NCBI GenBank assembly: GCA_021307315.1
Contig: JAJSPD010000042.1
Coordinates: 248,001-312,000, forward strand
Source of the DNA: Bisporella sp. PMI_857
Taxonomy: Eukaryota; Ascomycota; Leotiomycetes; Helotiales; Helotiaceae
Direction: 5' to 3'
DNA: 64,000 nucleotides
Shown: positions 24,561-35,889 of the stretch, piece after piece
Layout: each line of letters opens with the position of its first letter
How positions within the stretch are numbered: position 1 is the stretch's first letter
Position numbers and translations under genes: made by a program
Notes under the pieces: generated by a model
Told to the model about the DNA's origin: nothing
Databases searched by the model: none
What the model saw: only the letters and a program-made list of their open reading frames with translations

Positions 24561-25372
24561 ATGACTACCGGTATGTCCCTTGGTGTCTAGTCATACTCTC
24601 TACTAATATTCTACAGCTCATAGACCTACATTTGATCCCGCCGTGGGAAAGGAGGCACAGCGAGGTCCTGCCTATCACCAACGTCTTCTCCCAGCCCACA
24701 CACAACTAAAGGTCCGCAAGCCAGGCCAAGGAGGAGATGCAGACAACCAACCCCGAGATCTTCGCGCTGAGCTTCTCAGAGCAGAAGCCGCTCATTTCGC
24801 AAAGGCTAGAGGAGAGCCAGTTCCGTCAGATGATGAGCCGGAAACATTCACTAATAACGCTAAGAGACAACTGGAGAACGGAGATGGGGAGGAAGAAGAC
24901 CCTGAGGCAAAGCGACGGCGAATATTGGAAGAGAGTAGGGACATAGATGCGGAATCTGAAGAGGACGACGAAGATGATAGTAGTGACGACGATAGCGACG
25001 ACGAAGACGAAACGGCGGAACTGCAGCGGGAATTGGAAAAAATCAAGCGTGAGCGGGCAGAGAAACGAGAACAAGAGGAACGGGAAAGGGCAGCCGCAGA
25101 GGAGGCGGAGCGAGAACACGATATTGCGCTTGGCAACCCGCTACTCAACCCTAAGACCGACTTTAACGTGAAGCGGAGATGGGATGACGATGTGATCTTC
25201 AAGAACCAGGCTCGTGGCACGGATGATAAGAACCAGAAGAAGGAATTCATCAATGATCTGCTGCGATCGGATTTCCATAAGCGGTTCATGAGGTCAGTCA
25301 AAGCATTTACTTTTAGATGGAATCGTGGGATAGCAAGCTAACAGCGGCATATATAGCAAATACGTGCGATAA
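24561..25372 (+). CDS. CWC15: Spliceosome-associated protein Cwc15/Cwf15
   Basis: Three exons (24561-24570, 24617-25292, 25357-25372) give 233 aa. The first exon is only 10 nt (Met-Thr-Thr plus one base) and the last 16 nt. Together they create the family start [20 protein letters not shown] and the invariant end HKRFMSKYVR. The middle has [15 protein letters not shown], a long acidic tract (about residues 105-135), a charged helix, and the conserved [28 protein letters not shown] block near the C-terminus. Cwc15 is part of the Prp19/Cdc5 (NTC) core of the activated spliceosome. Gene finders could miss the terminal microexons and report a truncated protein. Confidence 0.95.
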
Positions 25373-26539
25373 TGAATCATTGATGGCACTCAAGCTGTTA
25401 TAATAAGGAAATATCCGCGACGGTGGGAGATCTTTCTTCTTGCCTAGCGAGGGCAGTGGGCAGGTTCTGTAAGATTAGACAAAACCTAGAAAAAGGAATC
25501 GTACAATACAAATGCAGCATTTAGCACCTAATGATATCTAGTATTGAGGCGGATTTTCACAATATTGGATTTTTTTTCCGATGCTATTAACTCATCATGC
25601 AGAAAGGCTACCCTCCACTCCTCCTCTGCGGCATAGGGTTACATTCAAATGTTCCCAATTCCCTGGTCCAGCTGATGACGGAGTCCCAGGAACGAGCAAG
25701 ATCGAAATTCAAAGTTCTTGGCTGCGGGGTGCTCAGATTGCCAGTTCTGATTCGCCAACCCCTCAGCCACAGCACGGATCAATTGTTCGGGCAACCCGAC
25801 ACAGCACAATGACGAACATTGCTCGATTTCAGCACCGCACTGGGGCAGCCAAAGCTTGCTTTCGTCCCATCACCAACCACGTTCTGGAAGGATACGCCAT
25901 CGTCAAGTGGTGAGGGGGCAGTTAGCGGGGTCATGGAACCGAAAGAGATATTTATGAAGGGCCTAGAACAATTTATCGAAAGCTTGTCCTTGCAAGTGAG
26001 GGGAGCTTGGAGCTGAATCTTGCTTAAGTTCTCTAGTGGTATGGGAGTGCTCGGCTGCGCTGGGACTAAGAGCTTCACGAAGAGCTACATCACGATGAAG
26101 CCATAGCTGGCTAGTGCTGCAAGTCACAGCTTCCCTGTGGATCGACATTCCTAAAGCTTTATATGTACTACTATGGCTTTTTGTCTTTCCCTGTTTGGCG
26201 GCCTGACCATTCTTTTTCTGGTCGGCAGCCAATCAGTCATTGAAGCAGACGATGGGTGTCACCGTCAGACGTCGCTAACATGACGCAACCAATTTCGTGA
26301 GAGTTTTATGCTAGTGGTGATTTTGAGCTGGGACAGGTTTTGAGACCAGGAGCTTGTCTACTTTGAGCTGAGGGGTATAGATGGTATCATAAGGACTGAG
26401 CCTTGTGTGATGTTGGTGGAATATAAAGCTTCTGTCGTCCTCTAAATGTTGTCATCGATATACACACTCAGTTCATATCTCACTCATCCAAAAGTACCTT
26501 CTTGCACCGGTTTCAGTACTACTGTGAAAATTCTTCATC
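25373..26539. other. Intergenic, likely upstream region of the DSYG gene
   Basis: About 1.2 kb without a supported gene. Open frames at 25581-25913 and on the minus strand at 25963-26232 have no recognisable features, and the latter starts with TTG. A CCAAT box (about 26229), an AGGGG stress-type motif (about 26370) and a TATA-like AATATAAAG (about 26420) lie at sensible distances before the ATG at 26540. These sites are seen but untested. Confidence 0.45.
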
Positions 26540-27716
26540 ATGTCTAGCTACGATAATGATAACACTGTAAGTCGGATTGACTGTTCATAAGCCGTTATAT
26601 TCGCTAGTTCTGACAGCCTCTCTTCACAGCGCAATGATTCCTATGGCGTAAGCCTGCTACTACGCAGATATATTCTCTAGTCAATACTAATACTTGGCTT
26701 AGTCTTCGGACAGAAGAGGAGATAGTGATAGCTATGGCGTAAGAATTCCGCACGAGGTGTTTTCTCCATTGCGGACTAACATTCCACAGTCCCGCAACAC
26801 CGGCGATGACAGCTACGGCTCATCAGGCCGCACTGGCGGCCTAGGAGGGGATGACTCCTATGGATCAGGAAACACCTCAAGCCGAACTGGAGATGACAGC
26901 TATGGCTCATCGGGCCGCAAAGGTGAATCTGACAGTTACGGTGTAAGCTCTTCCTCGACTTCCATACTGGTTACAGAGAACTAACGCATCCCCTAGTCTG
27001 GAAAAGGAAATGACGACAGCTATGGCTCTTCAGGACGCACCGGCGGCTCAGGCTTTGGTGGTAATGACAACTCCGACTCATATGGCTCTGGAAATACCTC
27101 CAGCCGCACTGGCGGATCCGGCTATGGCAATGATTCTTCAGATACCTACGGCTCAGGCAACAAGTCGGATACATACGGGTCAAGTGGCAGAGGCACCTCT
27201 GATAATTATGGCTCGGGCAATAAGTCAGACACCTACGGTTCAAGCGGTAGAGATACCTCCGACTCCTACGGGTCTCGCGACAAGTCAGATACATATGGTT
27301 CAAGCGGCAGAGATACCTCAGACACATATGGCTCTGGCAACACCGGCTCCGGTTATGGCTCATCCAACAAAGATACGTCAGACAGCTACGGATCCGGAAA
27401 CACCAGCTCCGGCTACGGTAAGAAGGACAGCTCCGATACTTATGGCTCAGGTGCCACCTCCGGTACAGGATATGGCAATAAGTCTGATGACTATGATAAT
27501 GACTCCTCAAATAAGAAGAATGATTCTACCACAGGTAAGCTGCTTGAGAAGGCAGGAAATATTTTTAAGAATGAAGGCTTGAAGGAGAAAGGACAGGATA
27601 AGAGGGCTGCAGCAGGAAATGATGACTATGGCTCCACGGGATCTGATTCCTATGGTTCAGGCAATAGAGATGCATCTGACAACTATGGATCCTCTGGCAG
27701 AAACGACAACTATTAA
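26540..27716 (+). CDS. Low-complexity DSYG-repeat protein with CsbD-like helix
   Basis: Five exons splice in phase 0: 26540-26566 (27 nt), 26630-26647 (18 nt), 26703-26738 (36 nt), 26790-26942 and 26997-27716, giving 317 aa. The product is almost all Gly, Ser, Asp, Tyr, Asn and Thr in variations of DSYGSSGR and SDTYGSGN, with about 25 Tyr-Gly units. Exons 2, 3 and 4 each end exactly on a Tyr-Gly pair followed by a GTAAG donor. Near the C-terminus, GKLLEKAGNIFKNEGLKEKG resembles an amphipathic CsbD-like helix that recurs in related fungal stress proteins. No signal peptide or TM segment is seen. The composition is that of a disordered, possibly phase-separating or hydrophilin-like protein; a stress role is inference. 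No enzyme function is expected. Confidence 0.75.
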
Positions 27717-28229
27717 AGGGTAATGACTGTATGATTGATGAGGAATTGGGTTAGGGCGATTTAGTATCTAATTGATTATTAAGCTTCAAATGCAATCACT
27801 AATTTATTCTGCTTACATCTCATAGCGTCAGTTAGACACTATATCCGCGCTACATAAAGCTTAATAATTTTATAGACGTATTGCTATTTCCTGAGATGTT
27901 TTTCGGTTTTCCTTTCTGAGAAACATTCTATGTTTAAAATTGTAATCTGGTCAAACCAACCGAGGCTTTTACGAAACAACCATGTATGACAGTCTTTTAA
28001 TAACAATATTGTAATGTCCATTATTTCATAAGTAGAAGTTCTGTTGCCTTCATATCACGTACTGATAGCTCTCTGCTCTTCAGCCACATCACCAGCCACA
28101 AAAGATCCCACCTGTTTACCTACCATCATGTGACGAGGCTGAACCTCATCAAAACCTCATCTCCAATTCATCAGCCTTGAATCTTTGTCTTCTAACTACA
28201 CAACGAACGCCATGATAACATAATCAGAA
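27717..28229. other. Intergenic, no gene supported
   Basis: Spacer between the DSYG gene and Pfs2. It is AT-rich at 27770-28050, then holds the Pfs2 5' region. No coding structure seen. Confidence 0.5.
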
Positions 28230-30553
28230 ATGGCCTACGATCAACGCGATTACGGAGGTGGAGGACCTGTACCTATGGAGGCGGCATCGTACGCGGGTGG
28301 TGGCTATGGACAAGGAAGGGGACGAGGAAAACGTGAGTTTGCTCTTTCTTTGAGTTTTGATGGGAAGGAAGGACGAGCGAGAGGTAGGATGAAATGAGGG
28401 AAGGCCCGATGGCGAGTGTTCATCGTGTAAATTTTGGATACGAATGAACATAGATCTTTAAACACTCTGGATTTTGGATGATATTCATCTATGTGCCCAT
28501 GAGCAATCTCTACAACACACGTTTCCTTGATCGCAAGCCATTTGCTGAGCGATGGGAGGCATTGCGCCCTCGCATAAGTTTGCATCGTGACTCCCTAGGA
28601 ACAAACATCGAAGGGGACATATTTTTTGGGGCAGAAACTATGATCAGTGTATGTATAATCTCAGGGCTAATTCGAGGAAATTAGGCCACATCACAGACTA
28701 TGGAGCTACTATGGTGCATTGGATGCGGAATCGTCAGTAAGCCAACCATCCCTCATACTCTTTCTGTTTATCTATACGGCATTACTCCAAGCCGCTGACT
28801 TAATTAGACCACGATATAAGGGCGGTTATCAAGGCGAGATGGAACGCCCTAGTCCCAGCTTCATCATAGATGTGAGATATTCTGCTCATCATTCGGCTGT
28901 CTAACATATCCTCTGACTTTCATAGATGTTGCCACCACTGGCAAGAATCAATAATCCAGCAGATTCTATACCAGCCCGCCATTTACATTCCTCACTTAAT
29001 AAAATTAAGCATCCAGTTAACGTTGTGAAATGGACACCAGAGGGTCGACGACTACTTACAGGCTCAAGCAGTGGAGAATTCACACTCTGGAACGGAACCG
29101 GATTCAATTTCGAGACCATCATGCAAGCACATGATACCGCTATCCGGGCAATGTCTTACTCTCATAGCGATGACTGGCTAATATCGGCTGACCAAGATGG
29201 TCAGATCAAATACTGGGAGCCTAACTTTAACAACGTAAAAGTCATACAAGGTCATAATGATGCTATAAGAGACCTTGCGTTCAGTCCAACGGACTCCAAG
29301 TTTGTCACTGCGTCCGACGACTCCACACTTAAAGTTTTCGATTTTGCTGCAGGAACTGAGGAATCTACCTTGACTGGTCACGGTTGGGACGCGAAAAGTG
29401 TCGATTGGCATCCAACAAAGGGGCTTCTGGTATCTGGCTCAAAAGACCATTTGGTCAAGCTATGGGATCCTCGCACTGGTCGATGTTTGACTACTTTACA
29501 CGGTCATAAAAATACCATCACAAAAACACTCTTTGAGCGAGTACGAGGTCAATGTCTTGCTACGTCGGCGCGTGACCAAACAGCACGTGTTTTTGACCTT
29601 CGAATGATGCGCGATATTTGCTTACTTAAAGGCCACGAGAAGGACATCTCCACCTTAACCTGGCATCCGATTCACTCATCCTTCCTCAGCACTGGTGGTG
29701 CCGACGGCTCTCTCTTTCATTATCTTCTTGATGAACCAAATCCACCTCCAGGGGTTGAGATAACGGTTCCACCATACGAGAGCGCGGATCCCTCGACCGC
29801 GCCTGCGCAAACCATCTACCCGGCGCATAAATTAAGTTATGCTCACGACTTTGCTATCTGGTCACTGGACTGGCACCCGCTTGGCCACATTCTCGCATCA
29901 GGCTCGAACGACCGAGTCACCCGCTTCTGGACACGTGCTCGCCCAGGCGAAACAGAAGTTTTTAATGATCGGTATCACATCGGTGAGCAAGCTGCCGAGC
30001 AGATCGGTACTTGGGATCGCCGCAAGGGCCGTAATCAGCGACAAGAAGATGAGGAACAAGAAATGGAGGACGAGATGGAAGGCCTGGTTGACCAGAAGAT
30101 GCCATCTAAAGCTCCCTCCTTCCCAGGAATTCCGGGCCTACCCCTACCTGGAGCAGGTGGCGCTCCCAAACTTCCAGGCCTTGGAAATGCATCTCTACCA
30201 CCTCCCCAATACCTCCATTTCCGCCACTCCCTGTTGCTAACGGTCTTCCTCCTCCCTTCCCAGGTATGGATCCCGCCAAGTTCCAGGAGATGATCAAGAA
30301 TCTACCTCAGAATCAGCAAGGACAGTTCCCGCCACCAGGTATCCTTCCACTTGGCTTTGTGCCACCACCGCCGCCACCTGGTTATGGCGGGTTCCCTCCT
30401 CCTTTACCTGGGATTAGTGCCCCCGCGCAGTTTCAAGATGCGCAGGAGCCGTCTACTGTGGCTGGGACTGTGAGGAGAAGGGGACCGTTGCCGAGCCAGG
30501 AAGAAAGTCTGCAGATGGAGCAGAAGAAGGGACGATATACGCATGCAAGATAA
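28230..30553 (+). CDS. PFS2: Polyadenylation factor subunit Pfs2 (WD40), apparent frameshift in C-terminal tail
   Basis: Exons 28230-28332, 28685-28736, 28808-28871 and 28926 onward. The first intron is 352 nt, long for this region. Exons 2-3 give the family signature [20 protein letters not shown]; exon 4 carries seven WD40 repeats (about residues 95-395), for example [17 protein letters not shown] and [15 protein letters not shown]. Pfs2/WDR33 belongs to the cleavage and polyadenylation factor that recognises the poly(A) signal. After the propeller comes a Gly/Pro-rich tail. The frame used up to 30200 would stop at 30293 in an unlike sequence. The expected tail ([16 protein letters not shown], ending at 30553) continues in another frame, with the shift at a run of four C at 30204-30207. 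It could be a base missing in the assembly or a real indel. Confidence 0.88.
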
Positions 30554-31026
30554 GCTAGAGGACTTGTATGATAGGGTCAGAATTTCAGGCGTTTTGAGGT
30601 GTTGACGGGACTATTATTCGATTTAACTTGATAAAAGCATAGAGTTAAGCGAATACAAAATTAAAGGTACAAATTCTACAAACCTCGAGCCACGCATTGA
30701 TGCTTGGAATAAAAAATATAACTCATCTTGGTATGTGCTCAACTAATTTATCTATCCTAACATTCCCCACGCGACGCTATCCAATGCCATATACACATTT
30801 CCATCTGTCCTTCCCGCTTCTTCAAAGAGATCAACGCCTTCTTTGTATGCAAATGTGCCCTCCTGTATGCCGCTTGATAGATATTGAAAAAAAAAAAAAA
30901 GAAACATGCCCTTGCGGGCTCCTCTCTGTTTTGTAAAGCGATCTCAACCCTTCTTACAAGGGACCGGACCTCACCTGCCTCTCATTCTACCGTCTAGTAA
31001 TCCGACTACCCAGCTACCCATCAAAT
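30554..31026. other. Convergent intergenic region
   Basis: The 3' ends of Pfs2 (+) and Nuc1 (-) face each other here. The region includes a 14-A run at 30887-30900. No gene seen. Confidence 0.55.
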
Positions 31027-32079
31027 TCACAAACTCGCGTTCCTTGGGCTCGTTCTTGTGGGCTGTCTCTCGCCCTTCCCAAACGCCTTCTGCCTTTCCG
31101 CATACTCCCTAATCACTAGACTACACACCGTATCTGCACATAGCCTTCTTCTCCTCTGAACTGGCAATTTTGTAGCAAACTCCAAACCGCTCGCCCTCTC
31201 CACCGCCTCCACTGGGACCTCAAAGTCTGTGATTGGCTTCTCGTTGGGAATCACCGCGTTGGGTAACACGAAGGCGCCGACCGCTACTGGGCCGGATGTA
31301 GTACCGTCTTCTGCGAAGATAACCTTGTAGAAGTGCGTTGGGACCGCGATGTTTGGCGGGTTCCCAATCACCTCATATGAGACGCGCCATTTCCCATCCA
31401 CCGCATCTTTCTTAGGCAGATATAAAGGTCCCGTAACGATGCGCACGCTCGGATACTTCGTTGTGAGTCTCCTGCAGAAGTCCTCGAAATGCGCCCAGTA
31501 ATCTCGGTTGAAGCCCTCTCCGACCTGCGGACACATGTTCGTCAGGAAGAAGGTTTCGTTCATGGCCTCCTGGCTCCATTTCGCGTCAGCGGCCGGCACC
31601 TGATGTCCCCTATCGTAGCCCGAGCGGAAGTAGTCTTTAAGCTTCCCGCGGAACTTTTCGGGCACGGAGGGATCCTCGAGGAACACGGAGTTCTTGCGGT
31701 CCCCGTTGGAGGCGGCCAGCGATTCCGGTGTTATGTGTTCCGCGACCCAGGAGGGATTGCGAAGGCGCCGGTCGAAGGAGGATATCAGGGCGTTCCGCGT
31801 GGCGAGGTCGGCCACGGGCCCCGGGAAGCCGTATTGGAACAGCCCTGCTGGGTCGACGGGCGGTATTATGGCGCTCTTTGCGCGTATGGGTATTGGTACT
31901 GGGCCTGAGATGGGCTCTGGCACGGAGCTTGTGGAGGATGCAGTGACGGAGGTAGAGGAGGCGACGGGTTGGATTTGCTGCTGTTGTTTTTGGGATCGCG
32001 TTGAGTACATTGCTGCTGTTACGCCGGCGCCGGTAGCTGCGCTGACGGCTGCGATGATTGCTAGAGTTGTCTTTGACAT
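31027..32079 (-). CDS. NUC1: Mitochondrial endonuclease G-type nuclease Nuc1
   Basis: Intronless, 350 aa. The N-terminus has a hydrophobic segment (TLAIIAAVSAATGAGVTAAMY) followed by a basic, Ser/Gln-rich stretch, fitting mitochondrial inner-membrane or intermembrane-space targeting. The DNA/RNA non-specific endonuclease domain includes the catalytic DRGHQ motif (156-160, His159 as base), then NETFFLTNMCPQ and GFNRDYW (metal-binding Asn), and later PTHFYKVIF. Length and order match yeast Nuc1 (329 aa). The enzyme cuts RNA and DNA and takes part in mitochondrial nucleic-acid turnover and cell death. The C-terminal 25 residues are basic and variable. Confidence 0.95.
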   Translation of the reverse strand: MSKTTLAIIAAVSAATGAGVTAAMYSTRSQKQQQQIQPVASSTSVTASSTSSVPEPISGPVPIPIRAKSAIIPPVDPAGLFQYGFPGPVADLATRNALISSFDRRLRNPSWVAEHITPESLAASNGDRKNSVFLEDPSVPEKFRGKLKDYFRSGYDRGHQVPAADAKWSQEAMNETFFLTNMCPQVGEGFNRDYWAHFEDFCRRLTTKYPSVRIVTGPLYLPKKDAVDGKWRVSYEVIGNPPNIAVPTHFYKVIFAEDGTTSGPVAVGAFVLPNAVIPNEKPITDFEVPVEAVERASGLEFATKLPVQRRRRLCADTVCSLVIREYAERQKAFGKGERQPTRTSPRNASL

Positions 32080-33341
32080 CGTGAAGGTTTTCGCGCGCCG
32101 GGGTGTGAAGGGTATTTATTGCGATGGGGGATAGGTGTGAATGATCAGGTCGAGGGCGCTGAGAAAGGCATGAGAGGGGGAGAGGGCGGTGGTTATGTCT
32201 GTTGATGGTGATCAGATGTCGTGCAGACTCATCTTGAATCAGCCGCAACTTTTTGTGACCGGGGGTTTCGTGCCAAGCGTGAGGCTCGAGGAGGTTGTAG
32301 CCTTGAAATTGGGCCTTATCCCGGAGCTTTGTAGTTGATTCTGCTAAGTAGATTCAACAAATTTGTAGATTTTTTTGAGTAAATCACGGCTTGGAAGCTG
32401 TAAAACACGCTTTACAAGCTTATAGAGCTGCATAAAGCTAATCTATATAAGCACTACTATTCTCATCAAAATAGAGCTCGAGGAAACAAAATACTTTGGT
32501 TCAGAGTACCAGACACCTGTGCTCAAAGGGTCACTACCGGGCAAAACAAGTACATGAGACAAGTGATCTCGCAGAGGCGAAGATTAGGCTATATAAATAA
32601 ACCACATGCTGTCTTTGTGTCATCTGATTTCTAAGTCACATGATTATGTAAAGCTGCCTGAACGGTCTACTTAGTGATCTCGTACTCGTGTATCATATTA
32701 ATAAGACAAAAACACAATTGTGACTCCAGCCCATGGTCTGGTGTTTGAAGGACGCAGGTAATGAGCCGCGCAATGGACAGAAGGCGAGGAACTTCAAGTT
32801 CGAGCGCCGTTGCTCATCACTCAGGGGCTTAAGCGAGGAAGCAGGTCTCAACTCTGATTCTGACTTGAAATACGCAGTCTCCTAATGAATACTGAATGAA
32901 TTACTTCTTGCTAATATTTCTTCTATGTCAAAAATAGAGGAATTGGAGGTCAGTATGAAGAGGAATGCCTAATCCAGTGCTTGTAGATGTTGGTTGCCTG
33001 ACGCCAAGACGGTCGCTTAGCATAACCTACTGAGCTGAAGTCGAACTCCAACATACTTGATGGCATTCTATCGCTGCTGTCTTCTCAGTACTACCTTTAC
33101 CTGTCAGGCTGGTTGGTAAAGCAAGTCAATTTTATATATGTTAAAGAGTCTAGGGGGCCTGTAGAATCTGAAAGTAAGTCATCGGTCTAGCTTGAATCGT
33201 ATGAACTTGGTTCACAACTAGATAGACTTCCTAGGCAATATTACCATCACAGGTGAGCTAGAACTCGCATGTCTTAGATTTCATAACTATGAATATGATA
33301 ACAGCGCTGATCCAACAATTTATGCTACAGACGAAAGAGAT
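32080..33341. other. Intergenic, possibly with a 5' exon of the DUF4246 gene
   Basis: About 1.26 kb. Most holds no gene I can support. At 33235-33341 the frame of the next gene stays open upstream of its ATG, with a good acceptor before 33235. A GTAAGT donor at 33174 lies after another open stretch in matching phase, but no start ATG was found for that extension. Confidence 0.45.
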
Positions 33342-35889
33342 ATGACACCCCGACGAGTTCTAGTACCGGTCTCTGAGTTTACTCGGTTCCATCTTCCTGG
33401 GCTGAATTTACCGCTGAACTGGGTTCCACATGAGGACTACATAGATATTGAAGAAGAACCCCGCATAAAAGTTCCAGCTCAAGGAGAAGGAAACGACCTG
33501 TTTCCTTCTGCATTAGATACCGCGGATAATGACGCCCTCAATCTTTGGTGATTGTCCCGCTCTAACTCTATGGGATACTGTACTGATTCTAGTCGCAGCC
33601 TTCCGCTTACCACAGTCAGAGAGTTCACCATGCTCCAAATCATGGACTCTATTACCGATAAGTCCGGTTGGGAAGAGAAGGTAAGTCTATATTTTTGTGC
33701 TAAATCGTGATTTACCTACCTTGTATTATAACTGGTCCGTAACATTTCATGTTTTAATCTTTGGCCTCAGAATTTTATTTACTGACATAAATAGATCTTC
33801 AATGATCGCACTGCTGAGGAGTGGAAAGCTGAGGCGATTGAAAATCCTGATCACGACGTCAGTAAAGCCATGATGAATTGGGTGATTGATGAGCTCCGTT
33901 TCAAAGCCAAGGATTTCAAAATAACTGGAGCGGTGTCTGTTTACGAAGCTGATGTTGTGAAATCAGATATAGCAATTTCGACAGCTACAAAATTGGCTCT
34001 GCAAAAAGCTATAAGGAAATTAGAGGATGTGCCAGCGGTATACAAAGACTGGCATCCTGGATCTGATGAAAAGGTCCTCGACCTCGTTCATCCCTCACTA
34101 TTTCCACTGATATATGGTCGGTCAAGGGTCCTCCTTGATACACTTGTACCGCTTGATGACTGTATAGAGTATTGTGGAAGAGGCAAGGTAGTAAATGTTC
34201 GACTTCCTCATGAGCTGAAAGCCCTCCGAAATGGAAGACTAGATTATCGCGAAGGTTTGAAACGATATGAGCATGGCAGCCAGCCATATAGCAAGCACTT
34301 TCAGTGGCTACCCTGCGACATAGAATTTGTAGCGAATGATAAAGTGAAGTAAGTTCTTAATTAAACGATTAAAATTGGTTTCACAGAGCTAACTTCACCA
34401 GAGTCACAAGTTACATCAACAACCTTCATCCACAGACGTATGCTCATCTGTATTCAGTAATCGAAGATGTGATCGCCGGAGCACTTCCTTTGTGGAACAA
34501 AACTCTCACGCCACTAAAGAATGGGCGAATTCAGCCAATTAATCGTATTACGTATACAAAAGTTGAATATGACCCGGACCCGGGCTCATGGAATGATGGG
34601 GACAGACCACGACAGCTCAATGGAGAAGAAATGGACGATTATTGGGATCATCTATCTTATGTAAGTATCTCGTTGTACTTATTTCAAGAATTGTAGATAA
34701 TTAGCGTCAAACTTACACCTATATCCTGTAGTGGGAAAGAAGCATTCGTGTAGTCAAGCAGCCAGAGCCCGGAGAGTTTAAGCCACCCAAGGCATTGACA
34801 GAAGAGCAGAAAGTTGATCTCCGAAGAGACTATGGCCATCGAGGACTTCAAGTCATTGTGAAGTTTGCGAATATTCAATTGTCGCCTGACAAACCCGAGT
34901 ATAAAGGAGGCTCGTGGCGTGCTGAAGGTCAGCTCGTAAGTCGAGGAAGCCAACGCAATTGGAAGTAACCCCGCGATGTTTGGGGAGCTAACCAAGAAAC
35001 AGAATGAGCACATATGCGCCTCAGCACTGTACTACTATGACAGCGAAAATATCACGTCTAGTCGATTATTTGTGAGTCCTTCGACCGACTGTAGCATCAG
35101 TGACGCTGATAATTTCTCTACTTATCCTCCCGCCGTAAACAATAATTAACCGCTGCCGTATAGTTTCGTCAACAATCGGACACAGTGGCTGCAGAACTAG
35201 GCGTGAGTTATCCACAGGATGACCATGACTTCCTACCCGCTGTTTTTGGGCTTGAGTAAGTCCCGACTCTTCGCAAACTCAGTCTTACCAGTCATTCTAA
35301 TATGAACATATAGCCCCCGCTCACCTCCGGTACAAGAAGTCGGCTCGGTTGCTTGTATTGAAGGCCGTCTACTCACGTTCCCAAATATTCTCCAACACCG
35401 AGTTCAACCGTTCAAACTAGCAGATCCGACCAAGAAAGGTCACCAAAAGATTCTTGCCCTGTATCTGGGTTTGTCGCCCAGTCACCTGTCTGACAATTGT
35501 TGATCCTCTTGTTTGTAAGCTAACCGAAAGCAGTGGACCCAGGAATCCGAATAATTAGCACAGCTAATGTGCCACCACAGCAAAAGGACTGGTGGAGCGG
35601 AGCTATCTTGCGCGACTTCGCAGGAACGGAAAAAAAGTTTGGTGTGCTCAGTCCTGAACTCAGGGAGCTTGTCTTCCAAGCCGTTGATGACTTTCCCAGT
35701 AAGTAAACTATTCTAAGACGATATTTTTATTCTTCATATGACCACATTTGATCCTGACTCTGGGTGCTTATAGTCGGAATGACAGAAGCAAAGGAGATTC
35801 GTTTGCGTTTGCTGAAGGAGCAGAGAACATATGCTGTTAAACAGGAAAAGGCATTCCAGCAACACGAATTCTGCCTGTATGGGCACTGA
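33342..35889 (+). CDS. DUF4246 family protein
   Basis: Ten exons splice in frame: 33342-33547, 33593-33680, 33795-34348, 34402-34660, 34732-34935, 35003-35071, 35164-35255, 35314-35468, 35534-35698 and 35774-35889, giving 635 aa. The family blocks appear in the usual order. They are an N-terminal LPGLNLPLNWVPHEDY, a TMLQIMDSITDKSGW segment, DWHPGSDEKVLDLVHPSLFPLIYGR, SKHFQWLPCDIEF and TSYINNLHP. Later blocks are GLQVIVKFANIQLSPDKPEY, NEHICASALYYYDSENIT, the RLLTFPNILQHRVQPF stretch and RIISTANVPPQQKDWW. DUF4246 (PF14033) is common and often multicopy in ascomycetes. Its paired His residues and barrel-like pattern have led to comparison with 2-oxoglutarate oxygenases, which I cannot confirm. 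The function is unknown. The start is uncertain because coding sequence may continue upstream. Confidence 0.88.

Noticed and set aside
24792..25301. 169-codon minus-strand open frame rich in Ser
   Set aside because: It is the antisense shadow of the acidic tract in Cwc15, whose exon structure and conserved ends are clear.
25581..25913. 110-codon plus frame in the spacer before the DSYG gene
   Set aside because: No domain, no conserved pattern, and no clear start or splice context.
26971..27510. 179-codon minus-strand frame and a 190-codon plus frame in the repeat gene
   Set aside because: Both are shadows of the DSYG repeats, created by the repeated codons. The phase-0 spliced frame explains the region.
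31637..32248. Long overlapping frames on both strands near Nuc1
   Set aside because: They overlap the Nuc1 coding region in other frames and have skewed Arg/Pro composition typical of shadows.
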